Positions 1 to 10,311 of a stretch of 64,000 bases of DNA are shown here, one piece after another (position 1 is the first letter of the stretch; each line of letters starts with the position of its first letter). The stretch covers positions 1 to 64,000 of the forward strand of contig CAVZQK010000001.1 in assembly GCA_963777355.1 (NCBI GenBank). Reading direction: 5' to 3'. This DNA is from DATJHM01 sp963777355. Lineage in GTDB: Bacteria; Chloroflexota; Ktedonobacteria; Ktedonobacterales; Ktedonobacteraceae. The notes under the pieces are model-generated. The model was not told where the DNA came from, searched no databases, and saw only the letters and a list, made by a program, of their open reading frames with translations. The position numbers and the translations under genes were made by a program.

Positions 1-1083
1 ATATCTTTTTTGATACCTTGCTGCAAAGAAACAGTCAGCAATGGATTATACGTACAGAGATCAGCCAGGCGTTGCGCCTTCTCTAGCTGAGTTAGTGCCC
101 GCGCCGTCTGTAATACCAGGCGTTCAGGAACAATGCCATGCTGTTCATCAAAAGCACTGGCAATCGCTTCCAGGAAGAGCAATGCACCACTGGCGCGTTC
201 AATTTGGGCAGTCATAAACGCATGATAGCGCTCATCAGCATCCACTTGCAGCAAAGGCTGATAGATCTGCTGGAGAGCGATAACATTCTGCCTGACAATC
301 TGGTAGTTGCTCATCTGAGGAGAAACAAACTGTTGAGCAATATTTGCGTAGTAGACCAGACTTTGCAAGCGTACCTGCAAGTCTTGCACCTTGCGCTGAT
401 CCTCAGGCACAACAGCAAAATTTTGCAATTGCTGAGCGGTAACACGGCTCACCAGGGTTTTTGGCGAATGATTATCCCCCTGAGCAACAGCAAGCAAGAG
501 AGGGCCGGGTTGATAGTCACGGAAGTCGAGCGTTTCTTTCAACTGAACGAGGGGGAGCTTCTAAACACAGTATCAAAAGCCTCTAAGCGGCGCTCGACCT
601 CTTTTTTTCAGAACAGGATAGAGGGAATCAGTAAATATATAGCGCCTGGCGTTGACATCGACAGAACGCCCCCAACTCCTTTCTGTTGCCAACCACGACC
701 CTATCGAACGAGGCAATCAGTTCTTGCTTAAGCTGTTGAGCGTTATCCTGGCCCTGGCGTAGAGTATAGACAGTATCGCAGAAGGGGCAGCGCAGAGGCC
801 GGCTCAAATCCTGCGAAGTATCACTTATCTGAGCGGGAGCAGGACATTTTGGGCAGGCGAGCACCTCGACAGCCGCGTGGCGGGGGCCAGTCATAGCTGC
901 CTGTTCATTGATTACGATTGGCTCTAGCGATGACGGAAGAGGCAAGACCGCCGCATTTTCAGCCGCCTGTAGTTGCAGCGTCCATTTCTGCTTGAGCATA
1001 TCATAGGTTGGTTGGTCGATTCTTCCCATCGATACCTGCACATCCAAAGAATTGAGGATAGTGAGTATCTCTTGCTTATCCAT
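1..1083 (-). pseudogene. Zinc-ribbon protein, frameshifted left copy, 3' end outside window
   Basis: This is the left-arm copy of the gene at 28558-30399. The start at 1083 and the first 130 or so codons, including the CPKC and CPFC zinc-ribbon pairs, are readable. The frame is lost near 640-660, where the intact copy continues through a VGNGQSG-type segment. Sequence homologous to the rest continues in other frames to position 1, so the gene is cut by the window edge. It is either a decayed duplicate or an error-rich consensus. Confidence 0.75.
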
Positions 1084-1099
1084 AGCTCCCTATCTCTAA

Positions 1100-2077
1100 T
1101 TAACGCACGATTGGTCGTTGCTCTAAGCGCTGCACGCGTTCAGCAAGGGCATCGATGCGTGTATGGGCTTCAGCCAATTGTAGCAGCAGATCGCGGCGCA
1201 CGCGCTCGGCTTCATCTGCTGCGCGAAAGGTAATCATAGAACCACAGGGAGTACACACAACAACATGCATTGTCTGAAGATTAAGGTAAAGGGGTCCTGA
1301 TTAAGCTTCTCCAAACATTCCTTGTAAAGGGTGTCAGAATGGCCCGACTGAGAGTAAAGTGGAGATCGGCCCCTTGAACTTCACGGTGGCAGATCCAACA
1401 GGTACGCACCACGCGCCAATTATTTAACAAGGTCTCCATGCGCTCAATGCGATTTGTATCGTTACAGCGCCGGAAAGCTTGCAGAGCCAGAGCCAGGTCT
1501 TCAGCAGCGGCACCAGGATCACTATCTTTCTTCAGCATGGCCTCATAGAACAAATACATACCTTCGTGGAAAAAATAACGCTGATCGGAGCGCTCATCAT
1601 GGCCGTTACCCGACCGACATAGGTATAAGTCAAGAGCGGATCGCGGATAATAGCCAGGAATTTTGTGCTGGCCAACTTATGAGATCGCGAAGACGCATCA
1701 CATCATCCACCGCCTGCAGAATCGGAGCCCCCACCAGGCGACAATCCAGCTCGGCATAGAGCGGCTCTTATGCATCATCTGATGAGGCGGACCACCGATT
1801 GGTTCGATCTCGACCAGGCTGAAAAGATGGACCAGGTGCTCAACGAGCCGGGATTTTGTGTTGTCAGATAGCGGTACAACAGTCCATTTGCGGCCGCCCG
1901 CGCCGCCAGAGCCTGATTGCCATGTTCATTAGCTTTTTTAGATGCATCCTCAAAGAGATCAGCAGCCTTGCTAAAGTCTTGCAACAGGACACCTTTTTCA
2001 AAGGCCCGTTCGTACAACTCTTGCTCATCCAAGCCAATACCGATTGTGTGTCGCACTTTACCAAAGAGCGAGCTCAT
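1100..2077 (-). pseudogene. CxxC/TPR-like protein, broken left copy
   Basis: Left-arm copy of the intact gene at 27555-28541. The start at 2077 has the same upstream AAAGGAG as the right copy. The reading frame is lost around 1840 and again further on, and the C-terminal part with the first CxxC pair reappears in another frame at 1281-1559. At least three indels relative to the right copy are needed to explain the fragments. No intact product is expected from the sequence as given. Confidence 0.75.
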
Positions 2078-2377
2078 CTCTAGATCTCCTTTCAGAAGCA
2101 ATACAGTATTTTCCTCGCTACATAGCTGGAAAAATCCCAGGCTCTCCTTAGAATTTTTGGCTGAACAAGAGACAATCCAGTTCATTATAAGAGGTTCGAC
2201 CAAACAGGCCAATGCGGCAAGAATCATCCATCTATCTTCATAGACGTAGAAGCTGCTGTCTATCATAATAGCCGCTTTGCAAAAAAAATGGAAGGGGAGA
2301 TTTCTCCAATGCGCCTCAACAGAAAGAAAGAAGGGCTAGAGAGAGAAGAGAAGAAAGAAGAGTAGGAGAGGTAACAT

Positions 2378-3102
2378 TCATAACTAATGTTCTTTCACAA
2401 AGGTAGTCTGAGGAAAATCTTCAACCACAGGTTTCGCATGCTCCTGGCTTCCGCGCAAAAATTCGTAGATAACAGCGCCAAGAGCAGCGCCACAAAGAGG
2501 AGCGAGCACATAGATCCAGGAATTGGCAAGGGCCTCACCACCGGCAAAAAGAGCGGGAGCCAGGCTGCGCACAGGATTATACTGCCACCCGATAACGAGT
2601 TAGCCATCAGGCCAGAGACAATAATCGTAAAACCAACCGTTATACCACTATCGGAACGTTTGAAACGCTTATCAGTAGCGCTAGCCATACTCACCATCAT
2701 CAAGAAAAACGTCAGAACGACTTCCACACCCAGGGCAGCAAAAATGCCAATTTTTGGTATATTTGCGCCATAATGAGCAGCGACGGCTTGATCAGGAATA
2801 AAAAGTGCGTGACAGCTAACAGCGAGGAGGCCACCCAGAGCCTGAGCCAGCCAGTAAGGAAGCACATAGCGCCAGGGGAAGCGCTTTGACAAGGCAAACC
2901 CGAAAGTAATTGCGGGATTAAAATGCGCAGAAGAGAGATAGCCAAACATATAGACCATAGCAGCAATCGTTAAGCCAAAGGTCAGATGGACCAGAAGAAT
3001 ACCAGCAAATTGCGTTGTATCGCCTACCATATCTCTTGCACCACAGCCGAAGAAAACGAGCGCGAACGTCCCAAAAAGCTCAGCAGCATATTTTCTCAGC
3101 AT
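2378..3102 (-). pseudogene. Aquaporin, frameshifted left copy
   Basis: Left-arm copy of the aquaporin at 26529-27254. It is open from the start at 3102 through the first NPA motif and most of the channel. A G is missing near 2580 (the right copy has AGTATGAATCC where this strand has AGTATAATCC), so the second Asn-Pro half-helix is lost and the last 60 or so residues are unrelated. A channel lacking the second NPA-type half-helix would not form the usual pore. Confidence 0.8.
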
Positions 3103-3978
3103 AACCGACTATCCTTTTCATGCTGTTTTATCCAACATAGCAAGCAATAGAGGCAAAAAGAGTAAAGAGCCGAGAATTTCAAATAGGCACACCAGCTTTC
3201 CTGATCGTGTGCGTATGAGACCTATCTTTTAGGATAGTTCTTATACGTATGAAATAGGGGTTGTCGGTTCACAATACTAAAGATTTTTCGTCGTACCAGG
3301 AGTACCATCGTCACCAGTAGAAACGTACTGTTTGCTATGATATTATATGGGAAGATAACAAATTATGGTGGGCGCAGGTAAGAGATTTAATCTATTATGA
3401 TGGGGAGCCTTACTTCTGACCAAACAGCATCAATAGCTATCTTTGGGAGCTATTTCTGAAGTTTTGATAGACAATCTATCAACCTTATCAGTACCAATTA
3501 TTACCTACCTATTGTCGTTTTAAACCTGATGCGTTCCTCATAGAGAATACAAAGCATATTGTTATCTATTCATCTGTCAGAAGGAGACAAAGGCAAATTC
3601 TAGTTAGTGGTTATCCAATCCCAACAGCGACTCGCGACGCTGGAATGATAAAAGGAAAAGAGCAGTTAAGAGCGTTGGTACATTCATACCAACTTACGAG
3701 AATTGAGAGGTCATTCTAGCAGTTTGCCTGCGTGATAATGAGTGGTACAATGCATACGAAACCAGAGTATCTATATATCGGCTCCAGGCAGTAGGGCCAG
3801 CAGGCGCAGGAGTGAGCCTCGTAGTGATCTGCCGCTTCATGTCCCTTTTTAGTGACAGCAAAGGGGTTGAGTGGGAGAAAGGGGTAGAAGCACGCGCTAT
3901 TTCTCGTCTCTAGGCAAGCATATATTCAAAATACTTTTGACTTGCTCAATTTTGAGTAAGAAAGGAACGCCAGACCTC
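3103..3978. other. 876-bp divergent intergenic region (glpF-type gene / pdhA), left copy
   Basis: There is no convincing gene here. It lies between the aquaporin start and the pdhA start, so it should hold both promoters. Visible inverted repeats are an imperfect one near 3205-3246 (see the right copy at 26385-26420), a 7-bp hairpin at 3432-3454 and a perfect 8-bp palindrome with 3-bp centre at 3464-3482. Over a sampled 130 bp (about 3600-3730) it differs from the right arm at about six or more positions, more than the neighbouring coding DNA. Confidence 0.6.
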
Positions 3979-5034
3979 ATGAATACGGACCAGCAAAAGG
4001 CACGCGATTTGAAAGCGAAGGGTACACCAGGCGTCGCCACGCTCCCCGCAAATGAAGACCGGGATACTTTGCTGCACTACTACTATCAAATGGTCTTAAC
4101 CCGTCATTTTGAAGAAAAATCGGGAGAGATGTACAACAAGGCACGTATCGGTGGCTACTGCCATCTCAATCTGGGAGAAGAGGCCACAGTAGTGGGCTTC
4201 TGCGCAGCCCTGGGACCTAAAGACTACATCTATACCAACTACAGGGAACATGGCTATGCCCTCTGTCGTGGCATTTCTGCGCAACAGTGATGGCTGAGTT
4301 ATTCGGGAAAGAGACCGGTTGTTCGCATGGTCGCGGTGGTTCGATGCACCTGTTTAGCATTGAACATCGCTTTATGGGTGGCTATGGAATTGTCGGTGGT
4401 CAGCTTCCGTTAGCTACAGGTGCGGCCTTCGCGATCTCGTATCGTGGTACCAATGAAGTGGTTGCCTGCCAGATGGGAGATGGCACTACCAACGGTGGTC
4501 CCTTCTATGAATCCTTGAACCTGGCCAAGATTTATCATCTGCCCATTATTTTCTTTATCGTCAACAATGGATATGGCATGGGGCTACGCACAGAGACAGG
4601 GTTCGGCGGTGCCTGAGCTCTACCGCAAAGCGCGAGCCTTCAAATGTATAGCGAGCGTGTTGACGGAACCGATGTGTTGGCAGTGCGAGATGCTATGCTC
4701 CGTGCGACCAAGATGGCGCGTGAGCAGCATGAGCCTAGCCTGATTGAGGCAATGAGCTATCGTTTCCGTGGTCACTCAGTCGTTGACCCTGATCGCTATC
4801 GGGAGCGAGAAGAAGTTGAGCGAACCGTGCGCAGCAAGATCCGATTCAACTCTTTGCGAAACGCTTGAGGATGCGGGTTACTCATGCCAAGCAGATTGAA
4901 GAGATTGATGACACAGGCACAACGTGAGATCGACGAGGCTGTCCAGTTTGCCGAAGAGAGTCCTTATCCCGCCAGTTGAAAGACTTCATGACTATGTATA
5001 TGCAGCAGATGATGCATTGAAGGGAGACAAATAG
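3979..5034 (+). pseudogene. pdhA: Pyruvate dehydrogenase E1 alpha, frameshifted left copy
   Basis: Left-arm copy of the intact gene at 24594-25652. The start ATG at 3979 follows AAAGGAA. The first frame ends near 4286, where a base is missing relative to the right arm (CAACAGTGATGG against CAATCAGCGATGG). Further indels lie near 4600-4640, 4830 and 4960. The thiamine diphosphate motif GDGTTN...NN remains readable in the middle fragment. As written this copy cannot make a full E1 alpha. Confidence 0.85.
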
Positions 5035-6031
5035 ATGGCTGAGATCACTTTTCGGCAGGCGCTCCATGATACACTCCGTGAAGAATTGTTGCGCGATGAG
5101 AATGTTTTTTTAATAGGCGAAGAGATCGGAAACTTTGAAGGGTTCGTACAAGATCACAGCCGGTCTTTTGAAAGAGTTTGGGTCAAAGCGCGTAGTGGAT
5201 ACGCCTATCGCTGAGAATGGCTTTGTTGGCATGGCGGCAGGGGCGGCAATGCTGGGATTACGTCCAGTAGTTGAGATTATGACCTTCAACTTCATCATTC
5301 TAGCGATGGACGAGATCGTAAACCATGCGGCAAAAATCTACTACATGTTCGGTGGACAATGCCCCGTTCCGATGGTAATTCGTACCCCTGGCGGTGGTGG
5401 TCAGCAGCTCTCCGCCACCCACTCTCAGAATCTCGAAGCCTGGTTTGCCCATGTTCCAGGCCTGAAGGTAGTGGCACCTTCGACCCCCGCGGATGCGAAA
5501 GGCCTGTTGCGCACAGCCATTCGTAACAACAATCCCGTCATCTTTTTTGAAAATCTGGTCTTTATAATATCAAAGGCGAGGTTCCAGAAGGAGATTACAC
5601 GTTCCCTTTGGCAAGGCAACGTAACCAAAGAGGGCTCGGACGTAACCGTCATCAGCTACTCTCGCATGGCCTCGGTGCATTAGAGGTCGCCCAGCGTATG
5701 GAGCAAGAGAGGTATCAGCGTCGAAGTTGTCGATGTACGCTCGTTGCGTCCCCTGGATAAGGAGACAATCATCAATTCAGTCAAAAAGACCAACCGGGCA
5801 ATTATCTTCGAGGAAGACTGGCGCTCTTATGGAGTTGGTGCTGAGATTGCGGCGACGATTCAGGAAGAGGCCTTCGATTATCTGGATGCGCCTATCAAGC
5901 GTGTGGCCAGTGTTGAAGTGCCATTGCCCTACTCCAAACCTCTAGAGCTGGCGGCCCTTACCGGAGCAAAGCAACTGACAGATGCAATCGACGAGATGGC
6001 CCCCCGTCGAAGGAGATTTAGTCATGCCTGA
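5035..6031 (+). pseudogene. pdhB: Pyruvate dehydrogenase E1 beta, frameshifted left copy
   Basis: The start at 5035 directly follows the pdhA stop. The frame breaks near 5143 (extra T in GGGTTCGTAC), around 5560-5620, at 5675 (missing C) and near 5710 (missing bases in GAGAGGTATC against GAGAGCGGTATC). The 3' end overlaps the pdhC start by 8 bases as in the right arm. Fragments clearly encode the transketolase-type pyrimidine-binding and C-terminal domains of an E1 beta subunit, but not one open chain. Confidence 0.85.
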
Positions 6032-7357
6032 AGTAAATATGCCGCGCCTTAGCGATACCATGCAGGAAGGAACGATCACGCGCTGGCTAAAAAAGCCGGG
6101 AGACGAAGTAAAGCGCGGTGATGTTCTGGCTGAGGTAGAGACCGATAAGGCGAATATGGAGATTGAGGCTTACGAGCACTGGCATACTTGAGCAGATCCT
6201 GATCAAAGAAGGAGAGACAGCGCCTATTGGTCAGGCGATTGCGCTGATCGGTTCGGGTCAGAAAAAGCGCTCAAAAAGCGACTCCAGCACAGCCACAGGC
6301 GTCTTCAGCACAGGCCCAGACTAGCACATCTCAAGCTGAGGCATCTGCGAATAGTGCGGCAGCGATCAGCAAGAATTTTCAGCCTCTGACAGCGCAGAGC
6401 GAGAGTCTTAGCGTGGGAATATGGAGAACCAGAACGGTCTGCGTATCAAAGCTTCGCCTCTGGCACGTCGTATCGCCGAAGAGCACAATATTGATCTGCG
6501 CCAAATCCAGGGCACAGGTCCGGGTGGGCGCATTGTACGCGACGATCTGGGCAGCCATATTGAGCGGCAGACGACAACCAGCGCACCAGCCGCAGCCGCA
6601 GTACAGACGATTCCCGAAACACCGCCACAGGTCGCGCAGGCGGCACCGAGTCTGCCAGCGAACGCGCCGGATGACGAAGTAATCGATCCGACGCAGATGC
6701 AGAAAACAGTGGCACGCCGCCTGACAGAGTCGAAAACGACAGTTCCGCATTTTTATGTTACGTAGCGAGATCGATATGACCGACGTCCTGGCAATGCGCC
6801 AGTCGCTGAATGCCAGCGCAGGCGAAGATGGTATTAAGGTCAGCGTCAACGACCTGATTGTAAAAGCCTGTGCCCTGGCCCTGGAGAAATTTCCCGAGGT
6901 GAATAGCTCCTGGAAAGAGAACCAGATCATCCGCCACAAACACATCAATATCGGAATTGCGGTAGATGTGCCAAATGGCCTGGTTGTGCCAGTGATCCGC
7001 GATGCGAATATCAAGGGCGTGCGCTCGATTGCCAGGGAAGCGAAAGCGCTCATTGAGAAGGCGCGAGCCAACAAGCTAACGACAAATGACTTCTCCGGGG
7101 GGACCTTCTCCGTCTCTAATCTGGGAATGATGGATGTGACTGACTTCACCGCAATCATCAATCCACCGGAAGCAGGGATTCTCGCAGTGGCCTCGACGCG
7201 CAAAACATTTGTGCCGATAGACGGTCAACCCGTTATTCGCGATATCATGGGGGTAACCCTTTCAGCCGACCATCGTATTATTTACGGTGCAGGCGTGGCC
7301 CGCTTCTTGCAGGAGGTGAAACGCTTGCTGCAAGATCCATACGCACTGCTAGGATAG
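6024..7357 (+). pseudogene. pdhC: Dihydrolipoamide acyltransferase E2, frameshifted left copy
   Basis: It starts at 6024 inside the 3' end of pdhB. The lipoyl domain with the DKA lipoyl-lysine motif reads to about 6180 and is then broken (GAGCACTGG against GACACCGG-like sequence in the right arm). A missing C near 6414 shifts the linker, and another indel near 6760 separates the peripheral-subunit-binding domain from the catalytic domain. The last 200 codons, with the DHRIIYG active-site segment, are open and end at 7357. Confidence 0.85.
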
Positions 7358-7379
7358 ACTAATTTTAGCCACAGGAAGT

Positions 7380-7425
7380 AAAGAAGAGAAGGCTATCTCC
7401 AACGAAGTAGCCTTCTCTTCTTTTT
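7380..7425. terminator. Bidirectional terminator between pdhC and hicB-like gene, left copy
   Basis: A perfect 16-bp stem (AAAGAAGAGAAGGCTA, 7380-7395, with its complement at 7408-7423) encloses a 12-base loop and is followed by a T run. The genes on the two sides converge, and an A run on the other strand lets it work both ways. Confidence 0.9.
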
Positions 7426-7429
7426 CTCT

Positions 7430-7585
7430 TCAAGCAGCCACACGCGGCGGTGGTACAGGTTCTTGTGAAGCAACTGCATCAGCAATCCAGCTTTCAATTG
7501 CATCCTGACCTTGCTTTACCGCTTCTTCATACGTCTTACCATACGTCCTCCGCCCATCCCTTGCTACTTTCATAATACGTATCAT
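7430..7585 (-). CDS. Short HicB-like antitoxin domain protein, left copy
   Basis: 51 residues from the Met at 7585, identical to the right-arm copy at 22039-22194. The pattern DGRRTYGKTYEEAVKQGQDA followed by IESWI, an acidic/hydrophobic helix and PVPPP matches the second half of HicB/UPF0150 antitoxin domains. The usual N-terminal strand with a FPxxPG motif and a C-terminal DNA-binding domain are absent. No HicA toxin lies beside it. A longer reading from 7657 is possible but has no clear ribosome site. Confidence 0.6.
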   Translation of the reverse strand: MIRIMKVARDGRRTYGKTYEEAVKQGQDAIESWIADAVASQEPVPPPRVAA

Positions 7586-7677
7586 ACCATACAGTATAGC
7601 TCTTCTTTCCAACTGGAAAAATAAACAAGGAAACGAACACTCAACAACATTACTCAATTTTAAGGAGAAAAAATCGG

Positions 7678-8334
7678 ATGGTTCATCTAAATCTCAGTGC
7701 TGACCAGGTTCTGACTACCACACGCTCTGTGCGCAAACGCCTGGATTTCTCGCGTCCAGTAGAAGAAGAAGTTTTGCGTGAATGCCTGGAGATCGCGCTT
7801 CAGGCTCCCTCCGGGAGCAACAGCCAGCAATGGCAATTTGTGATTGTGACTGATCCTGAAAAACGGAAAGGGTTAGCTGACCTTTATAAGCAATCATTCA
7901 CCGATTATTACAAGCAACAGATTGCTTCCGGACGCACGCAGAAGATGGAGCGTTCGCGTAGGGCTACACAGATACGGATCGGTGAGTCATCGAACTATCT
8001 GGCTGACCATCTTCACGAGGTCCCAGTCCATCTGATTCCGTGTATTGCTGGTCGGCTGGAAAATTTCCCGGCGGCGGCGCAGGCAGGGGCATGGGGTTCG
8101 ATTTTTCCTGCCACCTGGAGTTTCATGCTGGCAGCACGCGAACGCGGACTGGGTACCGCCTGGACCTCGCTGCACCTGGTTTATGAAAAAGAAGCGGCGC
8201 AGCTATTGGAGATTCCCTTTGAGAAGTTCACACAGGCGGCCTTGATTCCCGTAGCATACACACTTGGTGGTACAGATTTCAAACCGGGTGCCCGTGAACC
8301 GCTTGATCCAATTCTGCATTGGAATAAATGGTAG
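7678..8334 (+). CDS. Nitroreductase family FMN oxidoreductase, left copy
   Basis: 218 residues. The N-terminal TTTRSVRKRLDFSRPV segment, the APSGSNSQQWQF motif around residues 40-52 and a C-terminal GLGTAWTSLHL-type segment are typical of the nitroreductase superfamily, homodimeric NAD(P)H-dependent flavoenzymes that reduce nitro or enone compounds. AAGGAG lies about 10 bases before the ATG. It ends 22 bases before a strong terminator, so it is monocistronic. It differs from the right copy by a single residue (Phe for Leu). The natural substrate cannot be told. Confidence 0.9.
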   Translation: MVHLNLSADQVLTTTRSVRKRLDFSRPVEEEVLRECLEIALQAPSGSNSQQWQFVIVTDPEKRKGLADLYKQSFTDYYKQQIASGRTQKMERSRRATQIRIGESSNYLADHLHEVPVHLIPCIAGRLENFPAAAQAGAWGSIFPATWSFMLAARERGLGTAWTSLHLVYEKEAAQLLEIPFEKFTQAALIPVAYTLGGTDFKPGAREPLDPILHWNKW

Positions 8335-8356
8335 TTTCAGCATCTGGAAATTTTCC

Positions 8357-8393
8357 AACAACCTCATTTCTAGAAAAAATGAGGTTGTTTTTT
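8357..8393 (+). terminator. Rho-independent terminator after nitroreductase, left copy
   Basis: An 11- to 13-bp stem (AACAACCTCAT at 8357-8367 with ATGAGGTTGTT at 8379-8389) is followed by a run of T. Confidence 0.92.
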
Positions 8394-8499
8394 ACGCAAG
8401 ATCAGTTTAGGCCGATCATTAGTCATTGAGTTAGCACAAGCTGAAACGAGGGAGAATAAATACCACGTATAAAGAGTAATAACGATATCGGAGAGGCAT

Positions 8500-8886
8500 A
8501 TGACAGAAAAGCAAAAAACATCTGAACTGATTCTCGTGGTAGAAGATGATGCTGATATTAGCTGTTTTCTCTTGCATCTTTTAGAAGAAGAGTATCAAGT
8601 TGTGCTAGCAACGAATGGGATACAAGCGCTAAACCTGGTCCAGGGTCTGACACCTGCTCTCTTTATTTTAAATTATCATCTCCCCCATATGACTGGCATT
8701 GAATTATATGATCGACTTCATGCCCTTGAACCATTGCGCTCAGTGCCAGCAATGATGTTGAGTGCAAACCTTCCCTATGAAGAGATTAAGCAACGAGGGA
8801 TTGTCGGCCTGAGCAAACCAGTAGATATAGATGAATTGATGAATATGATTGAGCGGCTCATATCCAATGCAAAAAGGAGAGTATAA
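8500..8886 (+). CDS. Receiver-only response regulator lacking the phospho-acceptor Asp, left copy
   Basis: 128 residues, a single CheY-like receiver domain with no output domain. The acidic pocket (E15, D16, D17), the conserved Ser (S88 in MMLSAN) and the Lys-Pro switch (K106-P107) are present. At the usual phosphorylation site the sequence is FILNYHLP, so residue 58 is Asn, not Asp (codon AAT, same in both arms). It is therefore expected to act as a pseudo-receiver, by protein contact or without phosphorylation. ATG at 8500 follows GGAGAGG. No kinase gene is adjacent. Tail-to-tail with the TetR gene. Confidence 0.88.
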   Translation: MTEKQKTSELILVVEDDADISCFLLHLLEEEYQVVLATNGIQALNLVQGLTPALFILNYHLPHMTGIELYDRLHALEPLRSVPAMMLSANLPYEEIKQRGIVGLSKPVDIDELMNMIERLISNAKRRV

Positions 8887-8920
8887 AACAAAAATCAGGA
8901 AGAAAATAAGCAAGGCTTTT

Positions 8921-9511
8921 TTACTCAGGAACGGCGATCCCTACGAGCAGAATATTGACGATCCTCTGAACAAACTGTTTGCTGGCGAGAGGAAAGGGAT
9001 CGCTACCATCAAAGTATTGAATAAAGACATACTGATAACAGGGGCCAAGCAGGCTAGCAGCAATATCGAAAGGATCAAGTTCTTTTTTTATGCGCCCCAA
9101 TTTCTGCTCGGCCTGGATATAGAGGGAGATACGGTGATAGATATTTAATGGTCCCGCTTTTTGCTCATGCATCCATTGGCGATGGCGTGCTAAAAGATCC
9201 AGATCAGCAAAAAGCGAGATGCTGAGTGGCAACAGCTTTTCATAATAATTAATTATTGCCTGAGCGATATTTTCCAAATTCTCCTGTACGCTCAGTTTGC
9301 CAGCCATCTCTGGTGAGACAGCTTCCGCGACTTCAGGTAAGTAGGTTTGTATAACCGCCAGGAATAAATCTTCTTTCGTGGCAAAATGCTTGTAGAGAGT
9401 GCCTTCTGAGCAACCCGCCTCACGTGCAATCTCCCTGGTCGTCGCACGCGCCAGACCTTTCTCCTGAATAACCCGTTCCGTTGCCGCCAAAATCTGTTCT
9501 CGCATATTCAT
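8921..9511 (-). CDS. TetR/AcrR family regulator, left copy
   Basis: 196 residues from the Met at 9511, chosen because AGAAAGGG precedes it by 7 bases. An upstream GTG (9529) is also in frame. The N-terminal helix-turn-helix reads ATTREIAREAGCSEGTLYKH at about residues 25-45, the TetR signature. The C-terminal ligand domain is not assignable. It lies downstream of the peroxiredoxin in the same direction, and the palindromes in the shared promoter at 10124-10182 are probable operators, so autoregulation is likely. Confidence 0.9.
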   Translation of the reverse strand: MNMREQILAATERVIQEKGLARATTREIAREAGCSEGTLYKHFATKEDLFLAVIQTYLPEVAEAVSPEMAGKLSVQENLENIAQAIINYYEKLLPLSISLFADLDLLARHRQWMHEQKAGPLNIYHRISLYIQAEQKLGRIKKELDPFDIAASLLGPCYQYVFIQYFDGSDPFPLASKQFVQRIVNILLVGIAVPE

Positions 9512-9622
9512 CGCCATTCCCTTTCTCACAGGTTGCCCTCATCTTGCTATGAGAGCAACCCCTCACTACATCCATTAGAACGCATCGAAAATCAGCTCGG
9601 CAAACAATGTGCGAACACGTTC

Positions 9623-10096
9623 TTAGAAAGCCTGAATTACTTTGAGGGCTTCGTCGATATGCTTCTCAGGAGCAAACTGCGAAGAGAAGATATGACGCAC
9701 AATCCCTTGCTTATCAATCACGTAAGTAACACGGCCTGGTAGGAGGCCAAAGGTGGCAGGAACGCCATAGAGTTTGCGCACCGCACCACTGCTATCACTC
9801 AAAAGAACGAACGGAAGCTTCTGACCGCTAGCAAATTGCTGATGAGCATCTACGGAATCCGAACTCACGCCAATCACCTCAGCACCTGCGTCTTTAAACA
9901 CCTCGTAACGATCTCTAAAAGCACAAGCTTGCGCTGTACAACCGGGGGTATTGTCTTTTGGATAGAAGTACAAAACAATCGCTTTCTTGCCCAGATACTC
10001 TCCAAAATGGACCTCACTCCCATCCTGAGAGAGTAATGTAAAGTCCGGAGCGGCCTCTCCCACCTGAAGTTTGCCCTTTTTTGCTGTCTCTGCCAT
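9623..10096 (-). CDS. bcp: Peroxiredoxin, Bcp/PrxQ type, left copy
   Basis: 157 residues, cytosolic thiol peroxidase that reduces hydrogen peroxide and organic hydroperoxides. The YPKDNTPGCTAQAC motif holds the peroxidatic Cys and, five residues on, the second Cys typical of atypical two-Cys PrxQ enzymes. Start at 10096 has AAGAAGG nine bases upstream; an in-frame GTG four codons earlier is less likely. The protein is identical to the right-arm copy. First gene of a two-gene operon with TetR, under the promoter at 10155-10182. Confidence 0.95.
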   Translation of the reverse strand: MAETAKKGKLQVGEAAPDFTLLSQDGSEVHFGEYLGKKAIVLYFYPKDNTPGCTAQACAFRDRYEVFKDAGAEVIGVSSDSVDAHQQFASGQKLPFVLLSDSSGAVRKLYGVPATFGLLPGRVTYVIDKQGIVRHIFSSQFAPEKHIDEALKVIQAF

Positions 10097-10123
10097 ATTA
10101 TACACCTTCTTTCAAATTCTTTT

Positions 10124-10182
10124 TAAGGAAGTGAACACTCACTTCCTTAATTTAGTATAGTGAGTAAACGCTCACTTGTCAA
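10124..10182 (-). promoter_or_regulatory. Promoter and TetR operators of the bcp-tetR operon, left copy
   Basis: On the minus strand, -35 TTGACA (10177-10182) and -10 TATACT (10155-10160) are separated by 17 bases. The spacer holds GTGAG...CTCAC half-sites. Downstream of -10, 10124-10149 is a 26-bp palindrome with one mismatch here (GTGAA) that is perfect in the right arm. Confidence 0.85.
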
Positions 10183-10311
10183 GGATGAAAAGAAAAGAGG
10201 TAGGGCTTTTGGGTGGTTAGATCGAGGGCTGGCATACCAGCCCTCTACAGAATCTAAAGAGGCCGAATGGGGGCATAGTCAGATCGATTCATTTTGATTT
10301 GCGATTCTGGC

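Noticed and set aside
8849..9148. 99-codon plus-strand ORF across the end of the response regulator
   Set aside because: It lies antisense to the well-supported TetR gene and has no family features; the matching reading in the right arm is equally a shadow.
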